Shown here: one piece after another, positions 50,301 to 61,365 of the stretch
Position numbering within the stretch: the first letter of the stretch is position 1
How the letters are laid out: each line of letters begins with the position of its first letter
Assembly (NCBI RefSeq): GCF_032854445.1
Contig: NC_088296.1
Coordinates: 13,244,706 to 13,308,705 of the forward strand
Source of the DNA: Liolophura sinensis
Taxonomy: Eukaryota; Mollusca; Polyplacophora; Chitonida; Chitonidae
DNA length: 64,000 nt
Reading direction: 5' to 3'
Notes under the pieces: model-generated
Databases searched by the model: none
What the model was told of the DNA's origin: nothing
What the model saw: the letters and a program-made list of their open reading frames with translations, nothing else
Translations under genes and position numbers: made by a program

Positions 50301-53300
50301 GTCAGGCATCTCCAGTTGTTGAAAAATTGCAAACTTCCTTGGTTTCCATGGAGTAAGAGCCGTTGCTGGGCACGTGATTTTGACATAAATGATGATTCAA
50401 TCGTGGCTACAGCCAAAAGTATTGGTCGGAGAGCAACGCGGTTTGCACCATTCGATTTCTCGTCACAAAATACGTCGGATTAGCCTCTTACCAGCAGCAT
50501 TGGAACATTTTTTCCACTTTTGGATTTTTGCCTGGTCGTTTTGCTAATTGAAATCGGCTACATTTACTATGTACCATCGCGACTGGTCATTACTATATTC
50601 AACTTTTGATTATAAATTATGCGCCCTACGGTAGCCCAGAAGACGTCAAATCTTTGGGCCAAGCCCATTCAACTCACCCAGCAAATGTCTTACTTCTAAG
50701 TCGAAGTCAAACTCAATATCTTTATCTACATGTAGAAAAACCACACCATTTTTATATAAGAAATACAAGGTACTTGATACAGTCTGCTGTAAAAAGTACA
50801 ATTGAACACTGACCCACATCAATAAGGTGCCAAAAGATGCGCAATTGGGCCAGGCATCTCCAGTTGTTGAAAAATTGCAAATTTCCTTGGTTTCCATGGA
50901 GTAAGAGCCGTTGCTGGGCACGTGATTTTGACATAAATGATGATTCAATTGTGGCTACAGCCAAAAGTATTAGTCGGAGAGCAACGCGGTTTGCACCATT
51001 CGATTTCTCGTCACAAAATACGTCTTATAAGCCTCTTACCAGCAGCATTGGAACATTTTTTCCACTTTTGGATTTTTGCCTGGTCCTTTTGCTAATTGAA
51101 ATCGGCTACATGTACTATGTACCATCGCGACTGGTCATTACTATATTCAACTTTTGATTATAAGTTATGTGCCCTTCGGTAGCCCAGAAGACGTCAAATC
51201 TTTGGGCCAAGCCCATTTAACTCACCCAGCAAATGTCTTACTTCTAAGTCGAAGACAACCTCAATGTCTTTATCTACATGTAGAAAAACCGCACCATTTG
51301 TATATAAAAAACACAAGGTACTTGATTCAGTCTGCTGTAAAAAGTACAATTGAACACTGACACACATCAATAAGGTGCCAAAAGATGCGCAATTGGGCCA
51401 GGCATCTCCTGTTGTTGAAAAATTGGAAATTTCCTTGGTTTCCATGGAGTAAGAGCCGTTGCTGGGCACGTGATTTTGACATAATTGATCATTCAATTGT
51501 GGCTACAGCCAAAAGTATTGGTCGGAGAGCAACGCGGTTTGCACCATTCGATTTCTCGTCACAAAATACGTCGGATTAGCCTCTTACCAGCAGCATTGGA
51601 ACATTTTTTCCACTTTTGGATTTTTGCCTGGTCCTTTTGCTAATTGAAATCGGCTACATGTACTATGTACCATCGCCACAGGTCATTACTATATTCAACT
51701 TTTGATTATAAGTTATGCGCCCTTCGGTAGCCCAGAAGACGTCAAATCTTTGGGCCAAGCCCATTTAACTCACCCAGCAAATGTCTTACTTCTAAGTCGA
51801 AGACAAACTCAATATCTTTATCTACATGTAGAAAAACCACACCATTTTTATATAAAAAACACAAGGTACTTGATACAGTCTGCTGTAAAAAGTACAATTG
51901 AACACTGACACACATCAATAAGGTGCCAAAAGATGCGCAATTGGGTCAGGCATCTCCAGTTGTTGAAAAATTGCAAATTTCCTTGGTTTCCATGGAGTAA
52001 GAGCCGTTGCTGGGCACGTGATTTTGACATAAATGATGATTCAATCGTGGCTACAGCCAAAAGTATTGGTCGGAGAGCAACGCGGTTTGCACCATTCGAT
52101 TTCTCGTCACAAAATACGTCGGATTAGCCTCTTACCAGCAGCATTGGAACATTTTTTCCACTTTTGGATTTTTGCCTGGTCCTTTTGCTAATTGAAATCG
52201 GCTACATTTACTATGTACCATCGCGACTGGTCATTACTATATTCAACTTTTGATTATAAGTTATGCGCCCTTCGGTAGCCCAGAAGACGTCAAATCTTTG
52301 GGCCAAGCCCATTTAACTCACCCAGCAAATGTCTTACTTCTAAGTCGAAGTCAAACTCAATGTCTTTATCTACATGTAGAAAAACCACACCATTTGTATA
52401 TAAAAAACACAAGGTACTTGATACAGTCTGCTGTAAAAAGTACAATTGAACACTGACACACATCAATAAGGTGCCAAAAGATGCGCAATTGGGCCAGGCA
52501 TCTCCAGCTGTTGAAAAATTGGAATTTTCCTTGGTTTCCATGGAGTAAGAGCCGTTGCTGGGCACGTGATTTTGACATAAATGATGATTCAATTGTGGCT
52601 ACAGCCAAAAGTATTAGTCGGAGAGCAACGCGGTTTGCACCATTCGATTTCTCGTCACAAAATACGTCTTATAAGCCTCTTACCAGCAGCATTGGAACAT
52701 TTTTTCCACTTTTGGATTTTTGCCTGGTCCTTTTGCTAATTGAAATCGGCTACATGTACTATGTACCATCGCGACTGGTCATTACTATATTCAACTTTTG
52801 ATTATAAGTTATGTGCCCTTCGGTTGCCCAGAAGACGTCAAATCTTTGGGCCAAGCCCATTTAACTCACCCAGCAAATGTCTTACTTCTAAGTCGAAGAC
52901 AACCTCAATGTCTTTATCTACATGTAGAAAAACCACACCATTTGTATATAAAAAACACAAGGTACTTGATACAGTCTGCTGTAAAAAGTACAATTGAACA
53001 CTGACACACATCAATAAGGTGCCAAAAGATGCGCAATTGGGCCAGGCATCTCCAGCTGTTGAAAAATTGCAAATCTCCTTGGTTTCCATGGAGTAAGAGC
53101 CGTTGCTGGGCACGTGATTTTGACATAAATGATGATTCAGTTTTGGCTACAGCCAAAAATATTGGTCGGAGAGCAACGCGGTTTGCACCATTCGATTTCT
53201 CGTTACAAAATACGTCGGATTAGCCTCTTACCAGCAGCATTGGAACGTTTTTTCCACTTTTGGATTTTTGCCTGGTCCTTTTGCTAATTGAAATCGGCTA

Positions 53301-55907
53301 CATTTACTATGTACCATCGCGACTAGCCATTACTATATTCAACTTTTGATTATAAGTTATGTGCCCTTCGGTAGCCCAGAAGACGTCAAATCTTTGGGCC
53401 AAGCCCATTTAACTCACCCAGCAAATGTCTTACTTCTAAGTCGAAGACAAACTCAATATCTTTATCTACATGTAGAAAAACCACACCATTTTTATATAAA
53501 AAACACAAGGTACTTGATACAGTCTGCTGTAAAAAGTACAATTGAACACTGACACACATCAATAAGGTGCCAAAAGATGCGCAATTGGGTCAGGCATCTC
53601 CTGTTGTTGAAAAATTGCAAATTTCCTTGGTTTCCATGGAGTAAGAGCCGTTGCTGGGCACGTGATTTTGACATAAATGATGATTCAGTTGTGGCTACAG
53701 CCAAACGTATTGGTCGGAGAGCAATGCGGTTTGCACCATTCGATTTCTCGTCACAAAATACGTCGGATTAGCCTCTTACCAGCAGCATTGGAACATTTTT
53801 TCCACTTTTGGATTTTTGCCTGGTCCTTTTGCTAATTGAAATCGGCTACATTTACTATGTACCATCGCGACTGGTCATTACTATATTCAACTTTTGATTA
53901 TAAGTTATGCGCCCTTCGGTAGCCCAGAAGACGTCAAATCTTTGGGCCAAGCCCATTTAACTCACCCAGCAAATGTCTTACTTCTAAGTCGAAGACAAAC
54001 TCAATATCTTTATCTACATGTAGAAAAACCACACCATTTTTATATAAAAAACACAAGGTACTTGATACAGTCTGCTGTAAAAAGTACAATTGAACACTGA
54101 CCCACATCAATAAGGTGCCAAAAGGTGCGCAATTGGGTCAGGCATCTCCAGTTGTTGAAAAATTGGAAATTTCCTTGGTTTCCATGGAGTAAGAGCCGTT
54201 GCTGGGCACGTGATTTTGACATAAATGATGATTCAGTTGTGGCTACAGCCAAAAGTATTGGTCGGAGAGCAACGCGGTTTGCACCATTCGATTTCTCGTC
54301 ACAAAATACGTCGGATTAGCGTCTTACCAGCAGCATTGGAACATTTTTTCTACTTTGGGATTTTTGCCTGGTCCTTTTGCTCATTGAAATCGGCTACATT
54401 TACTATGTACCATCGCGACTGGTCATTACTATATTCAACTTTTGATTATAAGTTATGCACCCTTCGGTAGCCCAGAAGACGTCAAATCTTTGGGCCAAGC
54501 CCATTTAACTCACCCAGCAAATGTCTTACTTCTAAGTCGAAGTCAAACTCAATGTCTTTATCTACATGTAGAAAAACCACACCATTTGTATATAAAAAAC
54601 ACAAGGTACTTGATACAGTCTGCTGTAAAAAGTACAATTGAACACTGACACACATCAATAAGGTGCCAAAAGATGCGCAATTGGGCCAGGCATCTCCAGC
54701 TGTTGAAAAATTGCAATTTTCCTTGGTTTCCATGGAGTAAGAGCCGTTGCTGGGCACGTGATTTTGACATAAATGATGATTCAAATGAGGCTACAGCCAA
54801 AAGTATTGGTCGGAGAGCAACGCGGTTTGCACCATTCGATTTCTCGTCACAAAATACGTCGGATTAGCCTCTTACCAGCAGCATTGGACCATTTTTTCTA
54901 CTTTGGGATTTTTGCCTGGTCCTTTTGCTAATTGAAATCGGCTACATGTACTATGTACCATCGCGACTGGTCATTACTATATTCAACTTTTGATTATAAG
55001 TTATGTGCCCTTCGGTTGCCCAGAAGACGTCAAATCTTTGGGCCAAGCCCATTTAACTCACCCAGCAAATGTCTTACTTCTAAGTCGAAGACAACCTCAA
55101 TGTCTTTATCTACATGTAGAAAAACCACACCATTTGTATATAAAAAACACAAGGTACTTGATACAGTCTGCTGTAAAAAGTACAATTGAACACTGACACA
55201 CATCAATAAGGTGCCAAAAGATGCGCAATTGGGCCAGGCATCTCCTGTTGTTGAAAAATTGCAAATTTCCTTGGTTTCCATGGAGTAAGAGCCGTTGCTG
55301 GGCACGTGATTTTGACATAAATGATGATTCAATTGTGGCTACAGCCAAAAGTATTAGTCGGAGAGCAACCCGGTTTGCACCATTCGATTTCTCGTCACAA
55401 AATACGTCTTATAAGCCTCTTACCAGCAGCATTGGAACATTTTTTCCACTTTTGGATTTTTGCCTGGTCCTTTTGCTAATTGAAATCGGCTACATGTACT
55501 ATGTACCATCGCGACTGGTCATTACTATATTCAACTTTTGATTATAAGTTATGTGCCCTTCGGTAGCCCAGAAGACGTCAAATCTTTGGGCCAAGCCCAT
55601 TTAACTCACCCAGCAAATGTCTTACTTCTAAGTCGAAGACAACCTCAATGTCTTTATCTACATGTAGAAAAACCGCACCATTTGTATATAAAAAACACAA
55701 GGTACTTGATTCAGTCTGCTGTAAAAAGTACAATTGAACACTGACACACATCAATAAGGTGCCAAAAGATGCGCAATTGGGCCAGGCATCTCCTGTTGTT
55801 GAAAAATTGCAAATTTCCTTGGTTTCCATGGAGTAAGAGCCGTTGCTGGGCACGTGATTTTGACATAAATGATGATTCAATTGTGGCTACAGCCAAAAGT
55901 ATTGGTC
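47349..55907 (+). repeat. Second copy of the 8.56-kb block, cut by the assembly gap
   Basis: This is the partner of 34,197-42,755 at +13,152 bp. I compared many variant positions by eye and found no difference in those I checked, which implies a very recent duplication or an assembly duplication. It ends at the first N. Confidence 0.85.
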
Positions 55908-56107
55908 NNNNNNNNNNNNNNNNNNNNNNNNNNNNNNNNNNNNNNNNNNNNNNNNNNNNNNNNNNNNNNNNNNNNNNNNNNNNNNNNNNNNNNNNNNNNN
56001 NNNNNNNNNNNNNNNNNNNNNNNNNNNNNNNNNNNNNNNNNNNNNNNNNNNNNNNNNNNNNNNNNNNNNNNNNNNNNNNNNNNNNNNNNNNNNNNNNNNN
56101 NNNNNNN
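55908..56107. other. Assembly gap, 200 N
   Basis: Exactly 200 N, a usual placeholder length. Satellite B lies on the left, and Polinton polymerase sequence starts at the first base on the right. The real distance between them is unknown. Confidence 0.99.
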
Positions 56108-58880
56108 CCGGTAGTGCAGGACGTACCGTTCCTTGTTGCGGAGGTTGGGGACCAGCTTTTCGACCTCGGTAGGCGCTGTCTTGCCGAGAAGGCCGTGCTG
56201 ATAGTCAGACATCCACTTCTTCTGGACCACCAGACGCTCCGGGGCTAATGGGTAGCCGTTATGTGCGTTATGTAGGTCGGCCGGATACTCTAGGTCAACC
56301 TCGAGGATGTAACCGAAAGGACTGTCGTGGGGGTGGGTAGCAATCGTTTTCCCCCAGACGCCGCGCGTCATCTACCCACTGGAAGCCGTCCGTTGGAAGG
56401 AACTGACTGATAGCCCAGTCATATAGATTAATGTCGTCTAGGTATTGGATGTAGCTGTTTGAACTTTCTGGGTTGTATCCCTACACCTGCGGATTATTGG
56501 CTTTGGCGTATCGCTTACTTACCATGGATATTTCCTCGCAACCCTTTCCTCAATGAAGAGATGTTAATTGTAGTTGGTCAACAGCTCCAGCTCTACCCCG
56601 GTCTTCTTGAACAGCGCATCCCACGAGAGACCTGGGCTCGTAAAGTAGTGAGCAGGGTCCAATCCATACTGCCGTAAAGAAGTCTTCCGGGAGGCCTCAA
56701 ACACATCGGCCAACAGGAGCACGTCTGTGCGGCAGTAAAGGTCTGTGTAGTTTCCCAGATTGGTCCAGTCAAATACCTTCCATACCTGTTGAGCGTGGAT
56801 GTAGTCCTCATTGCTAATGCCTCCGACGTTGAGCTTACTGTAGAAAGCCTCTTTAGGTGGTAGGCTGGGACTCGTCCAAGCGCTCCCAGGAGTCCATATA
56901 CTCATAGGGTAGACACCCTTGCGCATGAGTAGCTTTCGTTTTTCTTCGACGGGCTCATACCGGGCTGTGATGTGGAAAGCCTGAGGTTTGTTGGCCTCTA
57001 CCAGATTGTCAAGGGAAGTCGGTAAGAATTGAACGCTGTCGATGAAGCGGAAATGCCCCAGCGAGAAGATGTACTTTTCCGTGTTGCTGGGGGTGTAGGA
57101 GATGCGGCCCTCCGCCTTACTTATGGGCTTGCATCAGGCTTGCCCGTCGTAGCCCCGTAGGTTGTGGAAGACTACTGGTATGGCTGTCTTGGGACCCAGC
57201 CGCAACTTTAGCTTGCATGCGTTATGGGCCGCACCTCTGTACTTGCCGGTGATATGGCAGTTAATCGCGCACAGAATCGACGCCTAGAGGCTTCTCACAC
57301 ACGTGGCAGGTTGTGGCGTTGCTGTCGGCCTGCCAGTCCTGGGGAGTCATATTCATGGCTATAGGTTGGCTAGAACATTTTTGATTTTCTACTCCTCCTG
57401 TTGGAGAGCTCTGCTGAAGTGTTCCGTCGCGTTAGGGCCTCTGTATTCCACGGGGCGTTTTGTGGAGCCGTCGCAACGCACCGCAACATAGCAGTAACGG
57501 CAGGGCTCGTGGTGCTGAGTCTTTTGAGTGGTGCTCTCTGTGGGGCTGGGCGGCGGGCCTTCAACCTTTCTGGTCAGAGCCTCGATGTCGGCATATATGA
57601 TGAACGGAGACGGTAGCTGTTTGTGGTGGTTCTGAAAGGTGAACTTGTTTTCCCCCCTCCTGGGGCATTTCCACCCTCACCGCCGTCTGGCCAATCCCTC
57701 GGCATTCCGGCTTATGCGCCTCGAGCAGGTCCTCCCTTGTGTAGCCGTGTAGACACCGCTCACAGAAGTGTTTGCAATTTCGTTTCTTCCTTTCTTGAAC
57801 AGGAGACGATCGAGATCTTTTATACACGTATAATGGAATTTGCCTCCATTCCCAATCAGCAGCAGATTGATTCGGGGCGTGTCGCCAGCTGCTTGCTGAG
57901 ACGATGCACGATCACAACCTTGTCCCACCCGAACACGTTGATGGCGAGGTGTCGTTTCTTTTCCTCCACTTCAGGGATTTGAAAGATGGGTGTGGGGGTC
58001 GTCGATCCCACCAAAGTCAGGACCATCATTGGTGGGGGTACTTTGTGGTCTCTGAGGGTTTCTGGCGGCTGGAAATAAGGCAAGACTGGAGTGCCCATCG
58101 GAGGCAGTCGTCGTCTTTGTTCTTCACATTGATGACTGCTTTCTTATCACCCACGGCTGCAGGTAGGGGGATGTAGGACCCGCCCTCTCATTGGCTTATA
58201 CCTTGTAATGTCAAGCCAGAGTGTTTGCACGCTATTGACAACCCACCCTGACCCTCGCTGTGTCCATTTTTTCTAGCACCTCCTGGATGGTGGGGGAAGG
58301 CCTTATATAGAGCCCCACCAATGTCACCGGCTCTAAGAGGGCCTCCTGTTTGTTGTGGAGTACTGGGCTGGTATACTCTTCACTGTCATCGGCGTTGTCC
58401 TTTCGCAGCTGAACCCTGAGGCCCTAGTTGGAACTTAACCCCGTTGAGTGCTAGGATCTCTTCTTCTAGCTTCTGGCGAATAATGGCTGGAATTTCTTCT
58501 AAGAAGGCTACTGGGTCCGTCCAAACGCCTTCGGGTAACGTTCATCTGCCAGACCCGGAGGAGATTCCTTATTGCCCTGCCGGTGTTAATGAATTCTAGT
58601 TTCTTTTCGCCTAGCAATTCATCCAACTTCTCGTTACTGAGGAGGTTCTTGGCGTCTTGCTTCAACTCCTCGTTACTCGGAAGTTCTTGCTGGCTTGCAG
58701 CCGCTTCAACTCAGCCACAGCCGTTTTATACCTGTCGAGGATCCCCTACAATTCCTTCCAAGGGCATTGCAGGACCGTGGGTACTTGGGCTGCACACCTA
58801 GGAGCGTCTCAAACTCCCCCCATAGTTGCTCGCGCTTTTTGATGGTGGGTTCATTGTACGCGTCGTATGCCTAGTGGTGC
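56108..58880 (-). pseudogene. Polinton-type protein-primed family B DNA polymerase, N-terminal part, multiply broken
   Basis: Read on the minus strand from about 58,880, blocks appear in family order: an N-terminal coiled-coil-like region (YNEPTIKKREQLWGEF, then KLDELLGEKKLEF); a segment ending LWLDITRYKPMRG; VINVKNKDDDCLRWAL near 58,120; INVFGWDKVVIVHRLSKQ near 57,930; a Cys/His cluster FCERCLHGY ... HKPEC near 57,740; the exonuclease I motif YADIEAL near 57,585; CHVCEKPL; CHITGKYRGAAHNAC near 57,240; an exonuclease II-like FHNLRGYD near 57,160; SLPPKEAFYSKLN; RTDVLLLADVFE; and polymerase motif A (YLDDINLY) near 56,430. Stops lie at about 57,390, 57,135, 56,564 and 56,482, with frame changes near 57,790 and 56,905. 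The palm motifs beyond 56,108 are lost in the gap. It is a dead copy; replication of Polinton DNA would be the ancestral role. Confidence 0.85.
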
Positions 58881-58945
58881 TGTTTCTCTCACTCTAATTT
58901 CGAGCGCTGATATCTACCTGGTTGTGCTGTTTCTCTAATTGTAAA

Positions 58946-59191
58946 TTACGATATCCGCCAGCCGGTTGAACCGTCTAAGAAAGCCTTGTGCCTCTGCCGC
59001 CTTTCCCGCATCTGGGCATTATGATATCTACAGGCCATGCAAAGCCGAAGTCGGTTTTTAACACCCCGACCACAGCTAAACATGACTGGGTGCCAAGACC
59101 CTTCCGCAGCACTGGCTAAATGAATCCCGCAGTACTCCCCCAGACAGCTCTTACACAAGAGCTCCGTGCAGCGATGGGTACCCACCTGCAC
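58946..59191 (-). CDS. Cys-rich reading frame upstream of the polymerase relic
   Basis: The frame from 59,191 encodes about 81 residues: MQVGTHRCTELLCKSCLGEY, a spacer with HPVMFSCGRG, then LRLCMACRYHNAQMRERRQR and a basic end. The spacing CTELLCKSCLGEYC ... C ... CMAC suggests a small zinc-binding unit followed by a basic helix. It lies immediately upstream of the polymerase relic on the same strand and may belong to the Polinton, either as an extra gene or as an N-terminal part. I do not recognise a family. It is free of stops over its length, but the start is arbitrary and the neighbouring frames are broken. Confidence 0.4.
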   Translation of the reverse strand: MQVGTHRCTELLCKSCLGEYCGIHLASAAEGSWHPVMFSCGRGVKNRLRLCMACRYHNAQMRERRQRHKAFLDGSTGWRIS

Positions 59192-59271
59192 TTATTGTAA
59201 CCCCTTGGCATGTTGTATACACAGTTGGTGTAAAAGCATACCTGGTGCAATTGGTATGTCCTAATAGAACC

Positions 59272-59416
59272 CGAGAAGGGGCTGGGGGCCTCCATTGGGC
59301 CAAATGGAGGGTGCGCCAGAACCCTCCTTCCCTATACTTAAATCTTTTCACGAGAAGGGGCTGGGAGCCTCCATTTAGCAAATGGAGGGTGTTCCAGAAA
59401 CCTTATTCCCTATACT
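59272..59416 (+). repeat. Two-copy direct repeat, each with a hairpin
   Basis: Units at 59,272-59,338 and 59,351-59,416 (79 bp apart) both run from CGAGAAGGGGCTGGG to TTCCCTATACT. Each contains an inverted repeat CCTCCATT(T) ... (A)AATGGAGG with a loop of 3-6 bases. The copies differ at about ten positions. This could be a terminal or subterminal part of the Polinton, or a separate miniature element. Confidence 0.7.
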
Positions 59417-60157
59417 ACTGCATGCCAGCACGACGCAGTTGACCCAGGCGCCTCCCTTCAATGTTAGTTCAAGTCCAACTCACGCTGCCTTCCTCTAGGG
59501 CCGTACATGGCAAGGTTTTCCTGCATCCTGCGTATGGGCGTATGTTTCCCCCGGGTCTCTGTCTGGTTTACCCCCACCTTAATGGTAGCGGCTGTCGTAT
59601 GTGCAGTAAATGTTGACTGGGGCGAAAAAGACTTATTAGATAAATAAATATAATATCTATGTACAGTTCTAACCTAGGGTCGATCGGAATGAGACGCAGT
59701 TATCAAAGGTGCGCCAGAGTCCATATTTATTTAAAGACAATTATACTCATTGTCAGATTTAAGAACAAGTTATTTTGATGGTATATCCTTGACATACAAG
59801 TTTCTGTATTAATAGCTTCTGACGCTGGCTGGAATCGTCACACAACACACAGGATGTATCTCATGCTATCAGGTGAGTCATGTACAAGTAGGCGTCATTC
59901 ACTTGTACAGTGAGTATCTAAAAGAAGTATTTTTATTTGTGCTAGTGGATACTGGAATATGTATCAGTGAGTTCAACAGATAACAAAACCATTCTGTTAG
60001 TATATCTTCATGTCTCAGAATCATAAATGCTACAATCTCTGTACATTGATATTCACGAGCGATTGCATTATAGAGTAGTTTTTTTTAATGCAACCTTTAG
60101 TTTTGCCTCAGAGTTGTGTACAGTCTGGTCTCGGACGTGTCCGCTGTATTAACAGAT
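59417..60157. other. Intergenic segment, probable 3' UTR in its right part
   Basis: No gene is seen. On the minus strand an AATAAA polyadenylation signal at 59,937-59,932 lies about 220 bases after the long-tail stop codon of the receptor gene. A second candidate is near 59,730. The outer end of the Polinton remnant should lie between about 59,200 and 59,700, but I see no convincing terminal inverted repeat. Confidence 0.45.
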
Positions 60158-60439
60158 TCATACAGTCCTGCTATTACCATTGTCATCAGGTGACTGTGAA
60201 GGTGCATTGATGTTTTCGTATGTGTTGGGACTATTATATGCGGGAATAACGCTAGGCAAGTCAAGTCTGGGACCAGCAGGGTTACTCGGTCCGCTCTCTC
60301 CAGGTAACGATGAAGTCACTACATTCTCGTAAGAATGACCTAATTCAACAGTTGATGCGTTTGTCAGTGGGAATTGGTATCTTGCAGAACAGCGGTTTGA
60401 GATTCACCTCTTTTCTCGTCCTTTAAACGGCAATGTTTC
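60158..60439 (-). CDS. Receptor gene, last exon: cytoplasmic tail with two possible reading frames
   Basis: The exon follows a strong acceptor (long T-rich tract, then CCTCAG at 60,445-60,440). Joined in the phase left by the transmembrane exon, it encodes a 24-residue basic/polar tail starting KHCRLKDEKRG and ending QDTNSH at the stop at 60,366-60,364. A second acceptor (TGTTCTGCAAG, exon start 60,380), 59 bases further on, would use another frame that stays open for 73 residues to the TGA at 60,160-60,158. That longer tail holds SYENV and TYENI, two pYxN-type sites of the kind bound by Grb2-like SH2 domains. Either the gene makes two tails by alternative splicing, or one frameshift or assembly error separates them. 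The exon call is firm; the choice of tail is not. Confidence 0.65.
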
Positions 60440-61365
60440 CTGAGGAAAAAAACAAAAAAAAAAACAACATTCATTGGATTATGTTTTTTATTTAGGATTG
60501 TATAGCTTTTCAGTAGTTGAAGCTTTATGTTTTTTGCATATTCCCGCACATTTAACTGTACAACTACATTAAAGACGAACAACATATAGAGAAAATCCAG
60601 AACAGCGGCAAAAGTGTGTGACAGGTAAAGTATCGCCTCTTGTCAATTTACCCCAGTTATTCTAACTGTTCTAATTTAGAGTTTAAATTTGCTTAAACAG
60701 AAGCCAATTACACGCCTATAGCACGCATGGTTTAAGCGGAGTATACTGGTCACTGGTTTAGGACTATTGAGAATACTGCGTTGTTATCGCAGATAACATA
60801 CAATACCATTCAAATAATGAAAAGGAATCTTACAATGCCAAGACTGTAAAATAAATCTAGAGCTTTTCAGCTTGTAATTTAGCATTATGAGATAGATGGA
60901 CCCCTGATACCTTATAGATGTACTGGAAATAGTATGTCGATGTGCGTGTTTGTTTTTTGCATATGCAGTCTTTGCAATTTTCCCCATTTTTCGACTTTGA
61001 AGCTCGAATCTCTACTCCTCAGACACTTTTGAGCGAATTGAATAAAATCCGTGTAAGTTGTATGGTGTCGATTTAAATGCGCAGAGGTGCGTTCTGGATT
61101 GAAGACATATGTCCATGCTTCTTAGGAGCCTCAGCAATAATATTGTTTCTCTTATCTGAGGTCTGTTTATCTTACAGTTTTATTCCTGGCTATTAACCTT
61201 ATTTCTGTGAGCTCAACCACAATTTTAAACCTACAGCCAGCTCTGTTTGCGTTATTTCAGGCTTGGTTGTGTTATGTGAACAACTGTCGTCAGCTTCTAA
61301 GTTTAGCTTGCCACTGTTTACATATGCTGAGTTCAGGGCCTGCTGTTTGCCTCTGCCTTACAGTG

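Larger units (their letters stand above)
26451..55907 (+). repeat. Satellite B core array: about 54 head-to-tail monomers of 548 bp
   Basis: The landmark just before AAGTTATG(T/C)GCCCTTCGGT falls at 26,495, 27,043, 27,591 and so on to 55,538. That is 53 steps covering 29,043 bases, exactly 53 x 548 minus 1. The single missing base is in the unit near 34,190 (GGTAGCCAGAAG instead of GGTAGCCCAGAAG). Monomers differ by scattered substitutions only. Each holds GAAGACGTC, ATCTACATGTAG, GTACTTGAT(A/T)CAGTCTGC, GGGCACGTGAT and the GGTCGGAG(A/T)GCAACGC box. Short open frames on both strands recur every 548 bases, but 548 is not a multiple of three, no frame crosses monomers, and many copies have stops. 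I treat this as non-coding satellite DNA. The array runs into the assembly gap, so its true length is unknown. Confidence 0.97.

Noticed and set aside
26495-55880. Dozens of 60-108-codon open frames on both strands in the 548-bp array
   Set aside because: They recur only because the monomer recurs. 548 is not divisible by three, so no frame continues from one monomer to the next. Many copies carry stops (for example monomers with CATTTAATTATAAG), overlapping frames are open on both strands, and no domain or splice signal is seen.
22200-55907. CRISPR-like or other prokaryotic repeat array
   Set aside because: The repeat unit is 548 bp without short repeat-spacer alternation, and the context is a eukaryotic genome.
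55769-56371. Long frames crossing the N gap (159 and 164 codons)
   Set aside because: The gap is translated as unknown residues, so satellite and Polinton polymerase are joined only artificially.
59606-59640. Possible Polinton terminus beginning AGTAAATGTTGACTGG
   Set aside because: No inverted partner is present in the window and no 6-bp target duplication can be tested, so the end cannot be assigned.
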